Shown here piece after piece: positions 53,501 through 62,256 of a stretch of DNA of 64,000 nucleotides. Both the position numbers and the translations under genes were made by a program. Within the stretch, counting starts at the first letter, position 1, and each line of letters begins with the position of its first letter. The stretch is from the NCBI GenBank assembly GCA_949825045.1, contig OX463815.1, positions 21,073,231 to 21,137,230 of the forward strand, written 5' to 3'. The notes beneath the pieces were generated by a model. It did not search any database. It was not told where the DNA came from and worked only from the letters and a program-made list of their open reading frames with translations. The DNA is from Argyresthia goedartella (lineage: Eukaryota; Arthropoda; Insecta; Lepidoptera; Argyresthiidae).

Positions 53501-56500
53501 TAACTGAATGGTTCACAGTAAATGGCATGCTACTAAACCTTGATAAGACCCAGGTACTGAGATTCTCGTTGCGCAACGTAGGTGGGGCTCCCCAGGTTCC
53601 ACTCGTAGTGAACGGGTTCACTCTGCCTGCCACCGACACTGTTCGCTTTGTTGGATTCACTTTTGACGCAGGATTGCAGTGGACTCACCACATTGACTCT
53701 TTGTGCAAAAAATTAAACAGTGCGTATTATGCACTATCGAGACTCTCACCTACTCTGTCTAGAGAGCACTTACTAACTACATACTATGGCTACTTCCATT
53801 CGATACTTTTGTATGGTATAGACTTGTGGGGAATGGCTGCTGAACGCGACAGACCATTTCTCATTCAGAAACGTGCAGTGCGTAGAATTGCCGGAGTACC
53901 TAACGACACCCCGGCTCGGGAACTCTTCATTAAGCTAGGTATTCTCACACTCCCCTCTATGTACATCTTGGAAGTACTGAAGTATGTGAGGCAGAACCCA
54001 TCGGAGTACCCAAGCTTCCAGAACCCAGACCGTAGGTATTCTTCTCGACGGCCCCACGACTTGTATTGTGCGACCAGTCGTCTTGCTAAAACCAGCAAAT
54101 CATTGAAGGGTATGGGCCCTACCTTATTTAATAAACTACCAGTGGAGATAAAATCCATCAACATGCTAAACATCTTTGTAACAAAGGTTAAAAAGTACCT
54201 CCTAAGCAAAGCATACTACTCAGTGTCAGAATTTATTGACGAATAAGTTAACCACTGACTTAATTAACTTATGATTGTAATAAAATTGTGACCTATTTTA
54301 TTTTTTATTTATTTTTTTATTCTGACATGTAATTTTATTAATTTTTACCTGTAGAGGTATTATTCTTATTATTATGCGATTTTTACATTATTATTCTTTT
54401 TGACATAACTTTTATTATTGACTTTTATTAGTGAGTGTATTACTATTGTATTATTGTACTATCCTGACATGTTAATCATAATCATTATGCCTGCTAATTT
54501 AATTTATTTTCGTTTATTGTATACTGTTGACATGTAATATCTTATTATCAATAAAATATGAATATGAATGAATATGAATATGAATGTATTTAGACGTACA
54601 TATAGCACGGAGACATAATCTTTCACCTCAATGGGATAGAAATTGATGGAATAGTCTTATAAGCATCATAGTGACGTCACGAGTCCAGGGGCTCAGATAT
54701 TGTGAGTGTCTTGTTCAGACCGCATCAGGTATACAGGGTGATATTTCATTAGCTGACCATATTTTGGGGAATGATAGTGCCTGTCATTATGAACAGATTT
54801 CCCCAAGAAACATGTTGTCGCAAATAATTAAAAAAAACATTGACCTGATCATAACTATTATACAGGTGACATTTCATTAGCTGACCATATTTTGGGGAAT
54901 GATGAAGGCTGGAAGCCGCCAGGCTCACCCACGTCGCGGGCCCGACAGAATACAACCGACTGTCGGACGGCATCACTTCCGCTCCCAGCACGCAAAGTTT
55001 TAAATTCATATTGAAACGCTGGCTTGTCGAGTAATCCTTCTATTCATATAATGAATTTCTTACGCCTAGCGTATATTTAATTTTATTTTAATTCATATGT
55101 TTTACTTTAATGCATATATGATCATTTTGTCATTTTATTACTAAAGTGAAATTTAAATGTTTGACATTTTATTTATTGATGTTTTGATTTGAATTAATTA
55201 ATGATATTTTATTGTACAAATCGAACGATTTCGATGACATGTAAAGAACATTATGAATATAGTACATTTCCCCCGAGTTCTAAAAGGCCCTCGCCTTCGG
55301 CTCGTGCCGTAAACTTCGGTTCGTAAAAAGCCTTTTCGAACGAGTTAGGTATAGAATTTTTCCGGTCGAAGGTGCTATTTTTAGCTCAGAAGTCGAAAAA
55401 ATATTATCTTATCTTATCTTAGAATGAATGAACAACAATCCCCAAGAAACATATGTCGCAAATGAAATGAAAAATCGTCCCTGAGTACATTGACCCGATA
55501 TACTAGCCTGACTTTTTAATAATTGCATTGCGATTTAGCAAAGATATAATTAAATAATGCATATTTTACTACTTCACCAGAAAGCCCCTACCAGCACTAT
55601 ATCAGCTGTTTACATACCAGCTCCCTAGCTCCTTACTACGTCGCGTCTTCAATCACTAGATCCGCCTTCTCATTGTCTGTTATTTACTTGCGTCGATCTG
55701 TTGACTGCCGTTGATAAGGCTGGGGGCTCGTCCGTGACATCAATCAGTGTACTGTCGGATAGGCGTGTATGTTTGGAGAAGTAAAAATATCAATTTATCT
55801 ACACTAATAGCTTAGCCGGTGCACTCACGTCGTATTGAAGTTACGTCGTACTGTCAAAGGACAAATAAAGGAAAGATTTTCCATTTTCGCCTGCCCCCAT
55901 GGCGTTTTTCAATTATTTCGCCCGTGACAGGAGCTGCTTAAAATATCCTTTCCTAGAGCTCCTCTACATTGTATACGAGTTGTTTAAGAAACCTCTAATC
56001 TTGGCTGCACTGTTTTTATATATATATATATAAAACACCGTAAGATTGTCAAAACCGTTGGTTTATAATCTAAATTTTTTTTTCGTTACTTTACAAACTA
56101 TCGATAAATTGTAAACTGTGCCGTTAAATTGTAAACTGGTTTAAACTTCAATTGGAAACGAAATACCAGGTAGGTGAAGACTAGAGGGCGCGAGCGCAGC
56201 CCTCGGGCGTAGAAGGAGTTTCTTGATGGTTTCTTATAGAACTCGTATACAGTTTGGAGCTCTAGGATGGGATTTTTTAAACAGCTCCTGTCAGGGGCGA
56301 TAGCAATAGGACTTGGGACTCCAAGCTTGTTACAAGAAAATTATAAGATCTCTTGGAGACACGCAATGCGTAGGTAGTCTTACGATATGATTTTGTGGGC
56401 AGTATGTGTTGTGTTTGTAATAAATTAATAACAATCACGGGAAGCGTGGACTAGATAATGTGTTAAGATTTTAATATGACGAATTTTGCGTTTGAACGCA

Positions 56501-57261
56501 ATGAAATCCAAATGATCGACAACTCAAACTACTTTAGATCAACAAAACTATTAGATGTCGTTGTGAATACTAGAGAACATATGAGGAAGAAGTAGTTATA
56601 GCATAACACCATTAATTCGAGTTTATTGTGTCTAATAGACACATTCATGGTCAGCTGTCCAGTAATTACCAATCAAAACAAATATTGCAGTGACGTTTTG
56701 TGATCTATGCACCCATTTGCCAGTTATCACAGTACATTGCTTTGTAAAACTGTTTACTTTCAAATACCTTATCGTCTTGTTGGAAGGCGGATTTGATCTT
56801 ATGATCTTGAGGCGTTGACTGTGTAACAAGATAAATTAAAAATAAAAGAGTGCTAAAGTCTTGTTTTGACTTACATAATGCTTTGCTCCTTTTCTATTCG
56901 GCCAATCAATTCTAATTTAATCGTCAATCAATTCAAATAAACACTACAATTCGTCAATATCAAATGTTTTATTGTAAGTAGGCGAAAATAATGTACAAGT
57001 CAGACACTTATATAAGGAGAAAAATAAAAAAATAAATCAAATATGATCAACTAAACTAACTATGGTTTGAGTTTGGAAAAGGATATTTTTTATGCCACAA
57101 TGTATAATGCAGACGGACACCGGCGTAGGGGAAGGCCCAGAAGGAGATGGAGGGACGACCTGGATAAGTTTCAGCCAGGGTGGGTCAGTACAGCTACTGA
57201 TAGGGATGTGTGGACTCGAAATGGTGAGGCCTTTGCCCAGCAGTGGGACACCGTGGAGGCT

Positions 57262-57293
<32 letters not shown>

Positions 57294-60200
57294 TGTATAA
57301 TATAAAAATAATCTAATCTAATGACAATATTGTAACATCGTGCCAATAAGATGTTTCAAAATAAGTGAATCTGTAGGTCAAAATCGGATCTTGTATGGTT
57401 TCCTACGTACGTACTATCGAACCATCTGAATCATGACCCACCATAAGCTTATTTTGCTAAACCCCTTAAATGCAAGTAGGTCGAAATTGGCTTGAAGGTT
57501 TATTTCCTTGGTAACGAACTTGTTATCATTTGATTAGACACTGACATTTTGATAGATCTTACAAGTTTGAAAGTTTCAAACGAATTATCAGGCAAGTGGG
57601 TCATGATTCAGTTGGTTCGATTGTACATTGAGAGACGTGTAATTTTCCTAATCTGGGTGTGTTGAGGTCCATTCAAATTCAAAATTTCTTAATAATGTAG
57701 ATGTTAACATATATATGGCAAATGTCTTTTTTTTCCTCTTCTATACATTGGACCACTGTAGGAGAAGAACGGCGAAGAAACTCCCACAGATAGATTTTTA
57801 GATATCTCTTAAAAATTGGTTGAGTTTAATTCCATAGTTGGAACTTGCCTAGATCTATGGCGTGCCTTCATTGTCCTAGCAATGTAAAATGAAGCTCTAA
57901 ACTAAAAATTGCAGGAATGCAATTTTTGGATCGGTGGGCTAAATGTGGGCACAACTGTGCCTCTGCCACCCCGTATTGGATAAAGCGTGACGCTATGTGT
58001 TGTTCACCAGATACCCCACGTTCACGCGGAGAAACCGGAAGATCCCTGTGATGTTGCGCGCCGATGAGATGGAGAGGATCCGAAACGCGAACATAGACCC
58101 ACGAGGACCATTCTACTTCATCTCTCATGGCTTCTTGGAAGGCGGGGATAAGCTTTGGGTAAGTTATATTACATAAAATTGACATACAGGCTCATACATT
58201 GCTTTTGAGTCACAAACTTGCTAAACATCCAAGGTGTTAGACATTCTCCTAGGACGAGGTCCTCGCTGCGGGCCCATTAGACAACTGGTTCCTGACTCAC
58301 AGTCGCAAGGGAAGTCTAATTGACGGCGGTACACCGCGCTGGGTTACTTGAAGGGGTATTCCGTAGCCCTATGACCTGGCTTCTGACGAGCGGCGAGTCT
58401 CAGGCGCGCCCGAGATAAGATCCAGCATCACCGCTCCAAGCCAATCTTGGGGTCACCGTCATGTCAATCTATGTCTGTTCCTTATTCTAAACAATGCGTG
58501 GGCACTTCCCCGCAAAGCACACGATTCTCACGTGAATATCCACGGCTAATCCAACCCGGCGGGTAACTCGACCCATCACTAACACGAGGCGTGGAAAACC
58601 TTTGGCTATACCCGTAATATTGTTCAATACACTTCGACCGGTCGTGGGCCGAATCTCGACAAACCACAGTAATCGGACTTCCAAACGCCAGATTTTGCGT
58701 TTGCAAGTCCGATTACTCTCCAAATTCCCGGTATAATTCGAAGGAAACACAAAAAACATCGCGTATCCGGCGCGGCCAAATTCAGCAGGTTACATCACAT
58801 TTTCTGTCTTTCACAAGTAAGTATACTAATCGTGACGAAACTGTTAGGCAGGCACAGTTCGGTTCTAAAGACAAGTCGTGGGGATTTATTTTTCTTCTTC
58901 CCTAGCAGGGATTCGAGCCTGGGACCTCTCGCTTGTGAAGCACAGCCTTTACAACATTTCAGAAAATTTAGCAAAAGACGGTCAAAACTAACTCTTAACT
59001 ATAAAATGATGGGATGGTTATATTGTTTTATATTTTCACGTATATTTAGCGCAGGTCACAAATAATATCACTAGTAAAACTCTAGAAAATTCACGGTTAA
59101 TGCTGCCGAAATTTTAAAGGTTTTTAGGTTGCTTATTCTTCTCCCTGAGTGGACCTTGAACCCATTTATTACACAAGGCATTATTGCCCCGTTGTGGTCT
59201 GAGGAATTCACAGACTTTATAATCTGAGATCCCACAACATTATAAAACTAAAAACTAAAATACTATGATATCAATATTTGTTTACATTCTGACTGACAAC
59301 TGAGTTATTGACAGACGGGAAAACTATTGACATTTGACAGTTTTAAAGGACGCCGAAGGAAATTTGAGCCAAAGAGTTTCGTTCATCTGAGATCTAAGAG
59401 ACGCTGTAGAGGACAAATGAAGAGCATTCTGTTTTAAACATCTTGAATATCACCGGCGTTAGATAACACCAGTTTTCCGTTATAGGTTTTAAATTTTATT
59501 ACCATGGCTTAAGGTACAAAATCGCGACCCGTCCCTACTACCCTCGGTTTTTGAGAGGTTAAGGGAAATTTCAGTATTGTAGTAATATTTTTTGGTGGGA
59601 ATAACGCTATTTATTTAAGAACACAATTATCTCAGAAAGGTTTTTCCAATTGTTGCTCTTGAAAAATTACTACGGAAAACTAAATTGAACCTGTTAGTAA
59701 GAGCCTTATCTTAATGTAATATTTAACCATTCAGTGCTACTGCTATTCTTCAGAATAACGGAACAAAATCTCCACATTTATAGTATATGAATGAGCCCTG
59801 ATTTTACATAACATACTTCAAACTTCAATCTTCAATTAGGGGGTTGCAGTGGCTGCACCTGGCCCACTTGCCCGGGGCTTTTGTGAATGTCCCCTTCGCC
59901 TGCTCGTCTAAGTTAGCCATCGTCACTCCTGCAGCAGCTGGAGTAGGAGACTTGGGTGTTTAAGGAGCTCAAGGGTGTATGTTGTATTTCCCGGAGTCCC
60001 AGAATAGCCATCCTACGGGGGATGGACACGCCAACAGCATATGCTCGACGGTTTCCTCCACTTCACTGCACCTGCATAGGAGGCTTTCTGTTGACCTGTC
60101 ACTTTCAAGTTTTTCAAAGCCTACTTTTAACTGGGCAAAGATTGTCACCGATTGGGTGCCTTAAGTCGGACGCCGCCGAAGAGGTAGGCCCAGCTGGAGA

Positions 60201-61080
60201 TGGCGCGAGGACTTAGAGAGGTGTCTTCATGATTAGCAAGATAAGTCAAAACCTGGGGAATTGTGCACAAAGAGTGGAGAGGCCTTTGCCCAGCAGTGTG
60301 AAACACCACAGGCTACGTAAAAAAAAACAACTAAACTAAACTGCATCTGATATACGAAATAACGATTATCTTTCAGATACAAAACATGGCGGATGCCCTA
60401 CTCAACTTAGAAGGCAACAGCGCAGCCACAGTCTTCGTAGTAGATTGGCGCGGTGGCTCGCAGCCTCCGTACGGGCAGGCGGTGGCAAACATTCGGCTCA
60501 TTGGCGTGATGACGGCGCACTTCATACATAACCTCTATGTGAGTTACGACTTAGGTGGAAGTGGGCAGAATACGTGGCTAAGCGAGGATGGCAGATGGAC
60601 CAGATCGGTAACTGAGCGGTGGCCAAGAGGAGGCCAAAGGTCTGTGGGACAGTTCAATTGCCAGATGACTCGACAACGACGATAGCAGGAAAACAATGGC
60701 GTGAACGTGAGAAGGCCTCAATAGCGGGTTGACAGGCTGAATATGATGATGATGATTTGAGTTTTTTGCTGCGCCATTTATAATATCAACACCACGTTCA
60801 CCTATGTTGTACCAGACACTCGTGTATTACTGAGGAACCGCGCATGTTATTGAAGATAGTTTTTTTTCAAATCTCTTCAGATTTGACGTGAAGTCTATCC
60901 AGCATTCCTCACAAAATGTCGCGTTTTTTAGTAGGATAAGAAATAGGAGTAAATAAATTATCATGAGATTGTTTTCAATTTCAGAGTGCCCTGTCGCTGT
61001 CTGATTTGGATAACTTCCATTTCATTGGTCACTCCCTCGGCGCTCATTTGGCTGGTTACTGCGGGCACGCTCTGCAAAAG
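41530..61080 (+). CDS. Pancreatic-lipase-family secreted lipase, 5' portion (five exons)
   Basis: Exons are 41530-41599, 49678-49795, 58011-58158, 60377-60538 and 60985-61080, all phase-matched, giving 196 complete codons plus two split codons. A signal peptide is followed by CYGNYGCF, PTFTRRNRKIP, FISHGFLEGG (oxyanion region HGF), ATVFVVDWRGGSQPPYGQAV and HFIGHSLGAHLAGYCGHALQ with the nucleophile Ser. These are the ordered landmarks of the PF00151 lipases (pancreatic lipase-related and phospholipase A1 types), which hydrolyse acylglycerols or phospholipids outside the cell. The catalytic Asp and His and the lid are beyond the right edge, so the subtype is open. Introns carry nested transposons. 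Confidence 0.9.
41935..42025. repeat. LINE 3' UTR box (cattggaccactgt), copy 2
   Basis: The blocks acattggaccactgtggaag, aaactcccatagattgtttt and tagatctattttaaaatgg match 39440-39525. No RT is attached. It lies in lipase intron 1. Confidence 0.6.
42560..42725. repeat. Dispersed repeat (aaaggggactttgcttcgcc)
   Basis: This is the uninterrupted copy of the family hit by the BEL element. ctcttacatgttgaaccta is followed by a hairpin (aaaggggactttgcttcgcc / ccccctttacccttcacct) and aagctaccgca ... atcagtatttttgatgtgcg. Non-coding. Confidence 0.7.
43340..44177 (+). pseudogene. piggyBac transposase C-terminal pseudogene
   Basis: The pieces are VVKQLLEKL, VYFDNFFTS (second catalytic Asp), GYRATGTVREGR, a stop, PEFDHRFDAVNQILFVRWLD, QRYYQGMGGMDQADQ (third catalytic Asp), then in other frames KK(stop)WWVLFTYLLDLAAANA and QLRFRRYIVRHYLKQTN. 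It ends with a cysteine-rich domain (RCAVCHKKARWQCKKCLKT, LCIEKECFEFF), the zinc-binding tail of piggyBac transposases. The N-terminal half with the first Asp is missing and there are stops and frameshifts, so it is dead. Confidence 0.88.
44226..44249. repeat. Target site duplication of copy B, left
   Basis: 24 bases identical to 48468-48491, inside the 3' end of the piggyBac-like element. Confidence 0.95.
45486..45767 (+). pseudogene. OTU protease, truncated (copy B, module 1)
   Basis: It reads MPRDGNCLFHAIADKINHLF, THIRSGLARYVEANSNYP, GTWGGEEIMIAAAEFYVISV and then runs into the deletion junction (VAIHHT, stop). The catalytic Cys is present; the His-containing end is deleted. It is 90% or more identical to copy A in the shared part. 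Confidence 0.88.
46195..46520 (+). pseudogene. Second OTU domain, N-terminal two thirds (copy B)
   Basis: GDGNCLFTAIAD-type residues are followed by TAG-free then TAA-broken segments: a stop after AIAD, THIRKDLVKYVEENGDEQNK, shared stops, then NYGTWAGEEIIIPAAEYFLL. The frameshift between YVEENGD and NYGTW is the same as in copy A. The stop after AIAD is specific to B (A has Gln). Confidence 0.8.
46521..47123 (+). CDS. OTU-2 end fused in frame to APE endonuclease start (copy B)
   Basis: This open frame of 200 residues begins in the OTU-2 domain just before INLNVTGHHYDSVYLLES (catalytic His). It continues through a Thr/Asn-rich linker (residues about 30-75), then RMRIATWKVRGCAEITKRLN and KNIHIAYIQETNM of an APE-type endonuclease (about 78-118). 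After about residue 127 the sequence is antisense LINE and not meaningful. It shows directly that OTU and endonuclease were parts of one LINE polyprotein. The upstream part of the frame is broken, so this is a remnant. Confidence 0.75.
   Translation: MKSINLNVTGHHYDSVYLLESPNLPTDQATDNQTDNTILSPILNATPMTSSGSTITSTEDIPDNTGYTMIRNNPIFKPQVTCERMRIATWKVRGCAEITKRLNIDAELTNKNIHIAYIQETNMIHMSKHYLWYLYARIGQDAIKKYRKKGIIGTNLLHNIAHKYFKSYIKRKCMYKGELVSEKRFLPAKQGITGIAIIKG
46905..47450 (-). pseudogene. Antisense LINE 3' fragment inside copy B
   Basis: The - strand reads NYSLLATPRHSSAAYKRSFR, LRAVRLWNAPLCTIRDSPTL, FSFKKHIKELYMSLS and stop (47258), then a 3' UTR down to about 46905. It is a 5'-truncated jockey/CR1-like LINE end and sits at the equivalent place in copy A. 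Confidence 0.8.
47451..48140 (+). pseudogene. RT C-terminal remnant of OTU element (copy B)
   Basis: The + strand pieces EIKYLGTYI-like residues (near 47530), KALMHFIKKSN, IYKMVTALFIKYGQKAATLT, VYERLILRDMFENARSYPRY, then the frame 47793-48137 with HILRRPQQHLLHAPFKYEAR and AGRLIYTWKDFLKHDIKHQ are the thumb and tail of a LINE RT. Frame breaks are shared with copy A. The RT palm with YADD is absent. Confidence 0.78.
48468..48491. repeat. Target site duplication of copy B, right
   Basis: 24 bases identical to 44226-44249, directly after the ATTC tail. Confidence 0.95.
48660..48725. repeat. LINE 3' end fragment
   Basis: aaaattattaacagtgagtt then agattaaccccagattaatc resembles 39580-39650 (aaaattattaacagcaaggt, agattaaccccatacagtcc), the 3' end of the LINE with the RT at 39617. 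Short remnant. Confidence 0.5.
49286..49380. repeat. Dispersed 250-bp repeat, copy 3 (3' part)
   Basis: It has gcaatgccggtcgttaacat, gcggttcctaaaaacatctt, gagagcttttattatgtgca and ataatttaggcattaag, matching the right half of 7091-7340. Confidence 0.6.
49678..49795 (+). CDS. Lipase exon 2
   Basis: The acceptor is ttctgtttcag and the donor is ATTCA|gtaagt. It encodes DAEIERCYGNYGCFSKAYPW, TEFRPDNYFPEPPESMRI, matching the N-terminal CYG.LGCF...PW...P...P..P segment of pancreatic-type lipases. Two bases carry into exon 3. Confidence 0.88.
49905..51710 (-). mobile_element. Jockey/CR1-like LINE, 5'-truncated
   Basis: On the - strand an RT frame (51657-50284) is followed by a 3' UTR and ends in a (GAGTTT)n tail, seen as (aaactc)n at 49908-49940. 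The upstream sequence still reads as RT (FPDLMKQSKIIPLYKAG) to about 51700, where homology stops. It is in lipase intron 2 and antisense to the gene. Confidence 0.85.
50284..51657 (-). CDS. LINE reverse transcriptase (457 aa, open)
   Basis: This RT frame has no stop from the fingers to the C-terminus: NFRPISILPTFSKIFEKLIL, KQFGFTRGRSTTDAGIQFIE, GIFCDLSKAFDCVCHETLIR, SLGVPQGSILGPFLFLIYIN, MVLFADDTSLIF (active site FADD), LGITLDSKLQWGPHIDKLSN and the tail FKGNCVRFYNKLPSTL. It would copy its own RNA at a nicked target. The endonuclease and ORF1 are missing through 5' truncation, so it is likely not autonomous. The intact frame indicates a recent insertion. Confidence 0.88.
   Translation of the reverse strand: MKQSKIIPLYKAGSTQDPTNFRPISILPTFSKIFEKLILSQLLHHFESNKLMHNKQFGFTRGRSTTDAGIQFIESIFDAWEESQDALGIFCDLSKAFDCVCHETLIRKLHHYGVRDTSLNLLKSYLNGRIQRVDVNGERSPGSLVSLGVPQGSILGPFLFLIYINDLPYLGRDCHDMVLFADDTSLIFKTKRNQHANDDHVNNTISRVVNWFNVNNLLLNEKKTKCVKFLTTNVKNNQTCITIKNEELELVTSTVFLGITLDSKLQWGPHIDKLSNRLSSAAFACRKIRHLTDLKTARLVYFSYFHSIMSYGILLWGSAADINTIFVLQKRAVRAIYKMNNRDSLRNKFKEVNILTVHSQYIYENIMYVHKKIVNFRRNCDIHNFNTRNKDKLAVPTTRLHKIKNSFKGNCVRFYNKLPSTLTDLSINKFKKYIKQRLISKAYYSIKEYIDDKNAWD
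51755..51870. other. GC-rich block
   Basis: Very GC-rich for the window (gccgcaatcgcccctcg, tagcgggcggcgcgg, gggccgcccggcg). It is open on the - strand in two frames, neither with a known motif. It may be the 5' region of an insertion or a lost gene. Confidence 0.4.
52005..52150. repeat. Degenerate direct repeat (cgctcgtgagg...gtgaca)
   Basis: The block cgctcgtgaggattccgcgt then gacaagtttc (about 52015-52044) recurs as cgctcgtgaggttttggtgt then gacacaagtttc (about 52107-52146). Period about 92 bp. Confidence 0.55.
52480..54590 (+). mobile_element. Jockey/CR1-like LINE with (GAATAT)n tail
   Basis: On the + strand an RT-linker frame, an RT frame to 54246, and an AT-rich 3' UTR end in an aatatgaatatgaatg repeat at about 54556-54588. 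A 5'-truncated insertion. It is head to head with the LINE at 49905-51710 in the same lipase intron. Confidence 0.85.
52493..54246 (+). pseudogene. LINE RT with one frameshift
   Basis: The first frame (52493-52810) reads ATKVNQYYLSIVRDTPLRPN and FLVPFTVPELNCIIKKSKKS. At the run of 8 A (about 52748-52755) the sense moves to another frame (STKDIYDFPCDILCKLPLST, CDLFNKCAFQGTYPSSLKRI), which joins the second open stretch 52891-54246: YRPISLVPTFSKIFEMGLCE, HQYAYKAGRSTVGCARVLHR, AVFCDLSRAFDLIDH, SVPQGSNVGNTTFVILMNDL, KSLMYADDVCVIV, LQWTHHIDSLCKKLNSAYYA. The active site is YADD. The usual GS.LGP.LF is changed to GSNVGNTTF. One base change would restore continuity, so it is young but probably inactive. 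Confidence 0.85.
54735..54910. repeat. Repeat with gaccatattttggggaatga, copies 2 and 3
   Basis: The block atttcattagctgaccatat, tttggggaatgat occurs at about 54746-54777 and 54869-54903 in direct orientation. Between them lie atttccccaagaaacatg and ttgtcgcaaat. Related to 24290-24455 and to 55438-55500. Confidence 0.75.
54925..55033 (+). pseudogene. LINE RT extreme C-terminus
   Basis: A short frame, TEYNRLSDGITSAPSTQSFK then FILKRWLVE and stop, looks like the FK..L..WL end of a jockey-type RT. Very short, so tentative. Confidence 0.4.
55034..56030. other. Lipase intron, no gene recognised
   Basis: AT-rich. It has a box cctcgccttcggctcgtgcc ... cttcggttcgtaaaaagcc near 55285-55335, related to ctcgccttcggttcgttttat at 7362, and a (ta)n run near 56017-56032. 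No exon seen. Confidence 0.4.
56200..57060. other. Lipase intron, no gene recognised
   Basis: No coding motif or repeat end on either strand that I can name. The phrase ggagctctaggatgggattt ... aacagctcctgtcaggggcg near 56258-56300 mirrors gtgacaggagctgctt near 55924 and may be a worn inverted repeat. Confidence 0.35.
57067..57294 (+). pseudogene. LINE C-terminal fragment with poly(A) tail
   Basis: The + strand reads DGHRRRGRPRRRWRDDLDKF, RDVWTRNGEAFAQQWDTVEA and a stop. An uninterrupted A run of about 27 (57267-57292) follows. This is a common lepidopteran LINE end (GRP..RW.DD ... W...GEAFAQQW). The clean A tail points to a fairly recent retroposition. Confidence 0.8.
57730..57830. repeat. 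LINE 3' UTR box (cattggaccactgt), copy 3
   Basis: It has cttctatacattggaccact, gtaggagaagaacggcgaag, aaactcccacagatagattt and tagatatctcttaaaaattgg, matching 39440-39525. Confidence 0.65.
58011..58158 (+). CDS. Lipase exon 3
   Basis: The acceptor is gttgttcaccag and the donor is TGG|gtaagt. With CA from exon 2 it starts Gln, then YPTFTRRNRKIPVMLRADEM, ERIRNANIDPRG and PFYFISHGFLEGGDKLW. The HGF is the conserved loop that precedes the oxyanion hole. Phase 0 at the end. Confidence 0.9.
58669..58716. repeat. 20-bp-arm hairpin
   Basis: Arms gtaatcggacttccaaacgc and gcgtttgcaagtccgattac match at 19 of 20 positions around an 8-base loop. It lies in lipase intron 3. Confidence 0.85.
58880..58960 (-). 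repeat. tRNA-like SINE fragment
   Basis: The - strand reads gcttcacaagcgagaggtcc, then caggctcgaatccctgc. ggctcgaatcc fits the RNA polymerase III B box (GGTTCGANNCC). An A box is not clear and no cloverleaf forms, so it is a worn SINE and not a tRNA gene. Confidence 0.45.
59830..60140 (-). pseudogene. LINE ORF2 C-terminal zinc region fragment
   Basis: The - strand reads LLCRCSEVEETVEHMLLACP and then, after a frame change, MAILGLREIQHTP. C.C...EET.EHLL..CP is the Cys/His motif at the end of R1- and I-type LINE ORF2. Short and broken. Confidence 0.65.
60165..60330 (+). pseudogene. LINE C-terminal fragment with short A tail
   Basis: The + strand reads RRRGRPSWRWREDLERC then KSGEAFAQQCETPQAT and an A-rich run (60319-60328). 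Same family end as 57067-57294, more decayed. It ends about 45 bp before lipase exon 4. Confidence 0.7.
60377..60538 (+). CDS. Lipase exon 4
   Basis: The acceptor is tatctttcag and the donor is TAT|gtgagt, phase 0 on both sides. It reads IQNMADALLNLEGNSAATVF, VVDWRGGSQPPYGQAVANIR, LIGVMTAHFIHNLY. VVDW and PPYGQAVAN are family signatures. Confidence 0.92.
60590..60760 (+). pseudogene. LINE C-terminal fragment with (gat)n tail
   Basis: The + strand reads EDGRWTRSVTERWPRGGQRS and later residues in broken frames, ending atatgatgatgatgattt (60739-60757). This is the DGRWT..V.EWRPR.GKRS..RP end of a widespread lepidopteran LINE, beginning about 50 bp after lipase exon 4. Confidence 0.7.
60985..61080 (+). 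CDS. Lipase exon 5 (nucleophile elbow)
   Basis: The acceptor is caatttcag and the donor is AAG|gtaata, phase 0. It reads SALSLSDLDNFHFIGHSLGA, HLAGYCGHALQK. GHSLG carries the catalytic Ser. No later exon is visible before 64000, so the next intron is at least 2.9 kb. Confidence 0.93.
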
Positions 61081-61601
61081 GTAATAACTATAAATAAAAA
61101 ACTTCTCATACAGCCGAATAACTGAAACCTTATGTCTAAAATTTGGTTCCCTTGCTACGCTGATTACTTTCGAACTTCTCAATGGATTTTAATAAAGTAT
61201 AGCTTAGAACCATGTACTACCGTTTAAAAAAAACCGCATCAAAATCGGTCATTTAGTTTTCCAGGAAAATGGTAACAGACATACATACGCACACACATAA
61301 TAACATATACACACACGAACGCACGCATGTACGTTTTTGACACTTGCGATGCGTGGTTATAATATGGACATGCCTGACATTCCGGAATCACGGGATTTCC
61401 CGGGGTAAGCAAAATAAATAGAAACTTCTTTATATATATATTTTTTTTCGGTATCAATTTTGTACAGATTGATTAAAATGCGATATATATGTCGTAGCCA
61501 TATCGTAGAATTGATCATATCGTGATGTGGTTGCCCATTTCACGATATATAACTATTAGATGAAATAGTCAACTCAAACTGACCAGATCCTTTTAACAAT
61601 C

Positions 61602-61649
61602 AACGTTTGACGATATGGCCATGCACGTTTGGCCATATCGTCAAACGTT
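61602..61649. repeat. Perfect 20-bp-arm hairpin
   Basis: Arms aacgtttgacgatatggcca and tggccatatcgtcaaacgtt are perfect around the 8-base loop tgcacgtt. The surrounding 61480-61560 has further catatcg / cgatat strings. Confidence 0.9.
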
Positions 61650-62256
61650 AATAATGTAAGGTATCCATGATTAAGGTCCATTTGCAACAAAAACAATAAA
61701 TGTGTTCAGCGTGCTGAACTCAAAGTTTGACATATTTCACACATTTTGACAGCTGCTAAATAGATTTAAGATGCTAAAAGTATTTTTAGACTTAAAAAGT
61801 TGAAAAAAAAACAAATAATGGAGGCCAATTATATTTTATCACTTGTTAAATACTATGAATAGAACAACATTAGGACTTAACAAAATTACACGAAAGGTTT
61901 AAGAGTTTGGTCATAAGTAATTCGTAGGTTACAACAATAATTAAACACTAGATAAAAAATCATATTCAATCACATAAGATTCCTAGGTACAAGGTTTGTA
62001 GTTGTACTTAGTTTGAGTATTTGTCGGATAACGCAGATTAACAAAAGATTTACGACTTAGGAAATAGAGCCCTTAGTGTCCGTTTAGAAAAAAAAAACTT
62101 CACTATCGCCTTGTTTTGTATAGAAAAGTCAGGTGACCGTTTCGTATCACCTGCGGAGCACATGACAACGAAGATGTCGATGTTTTTTTTTAAATGTAAT
62201 GTATATTTTCATTTTCATTTCGTTCGTTTTCGTTTTTATGAATTTCCGTTAGAATT
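61650..62256. other. Lipase intron, no gene recognised
   Basis: AT-rich intron. No exon with family motifs; the next lipase exon (GLDPA-type segment) is not in the window. Confidence 0.4.

Noticed and set aside
57267..57293. 27-base A run as assembly artefact
   Set aside because: It directly follows a LINE C-terminus, as expected for a retroposed poly(A) tail; length itself may still be unreliable.
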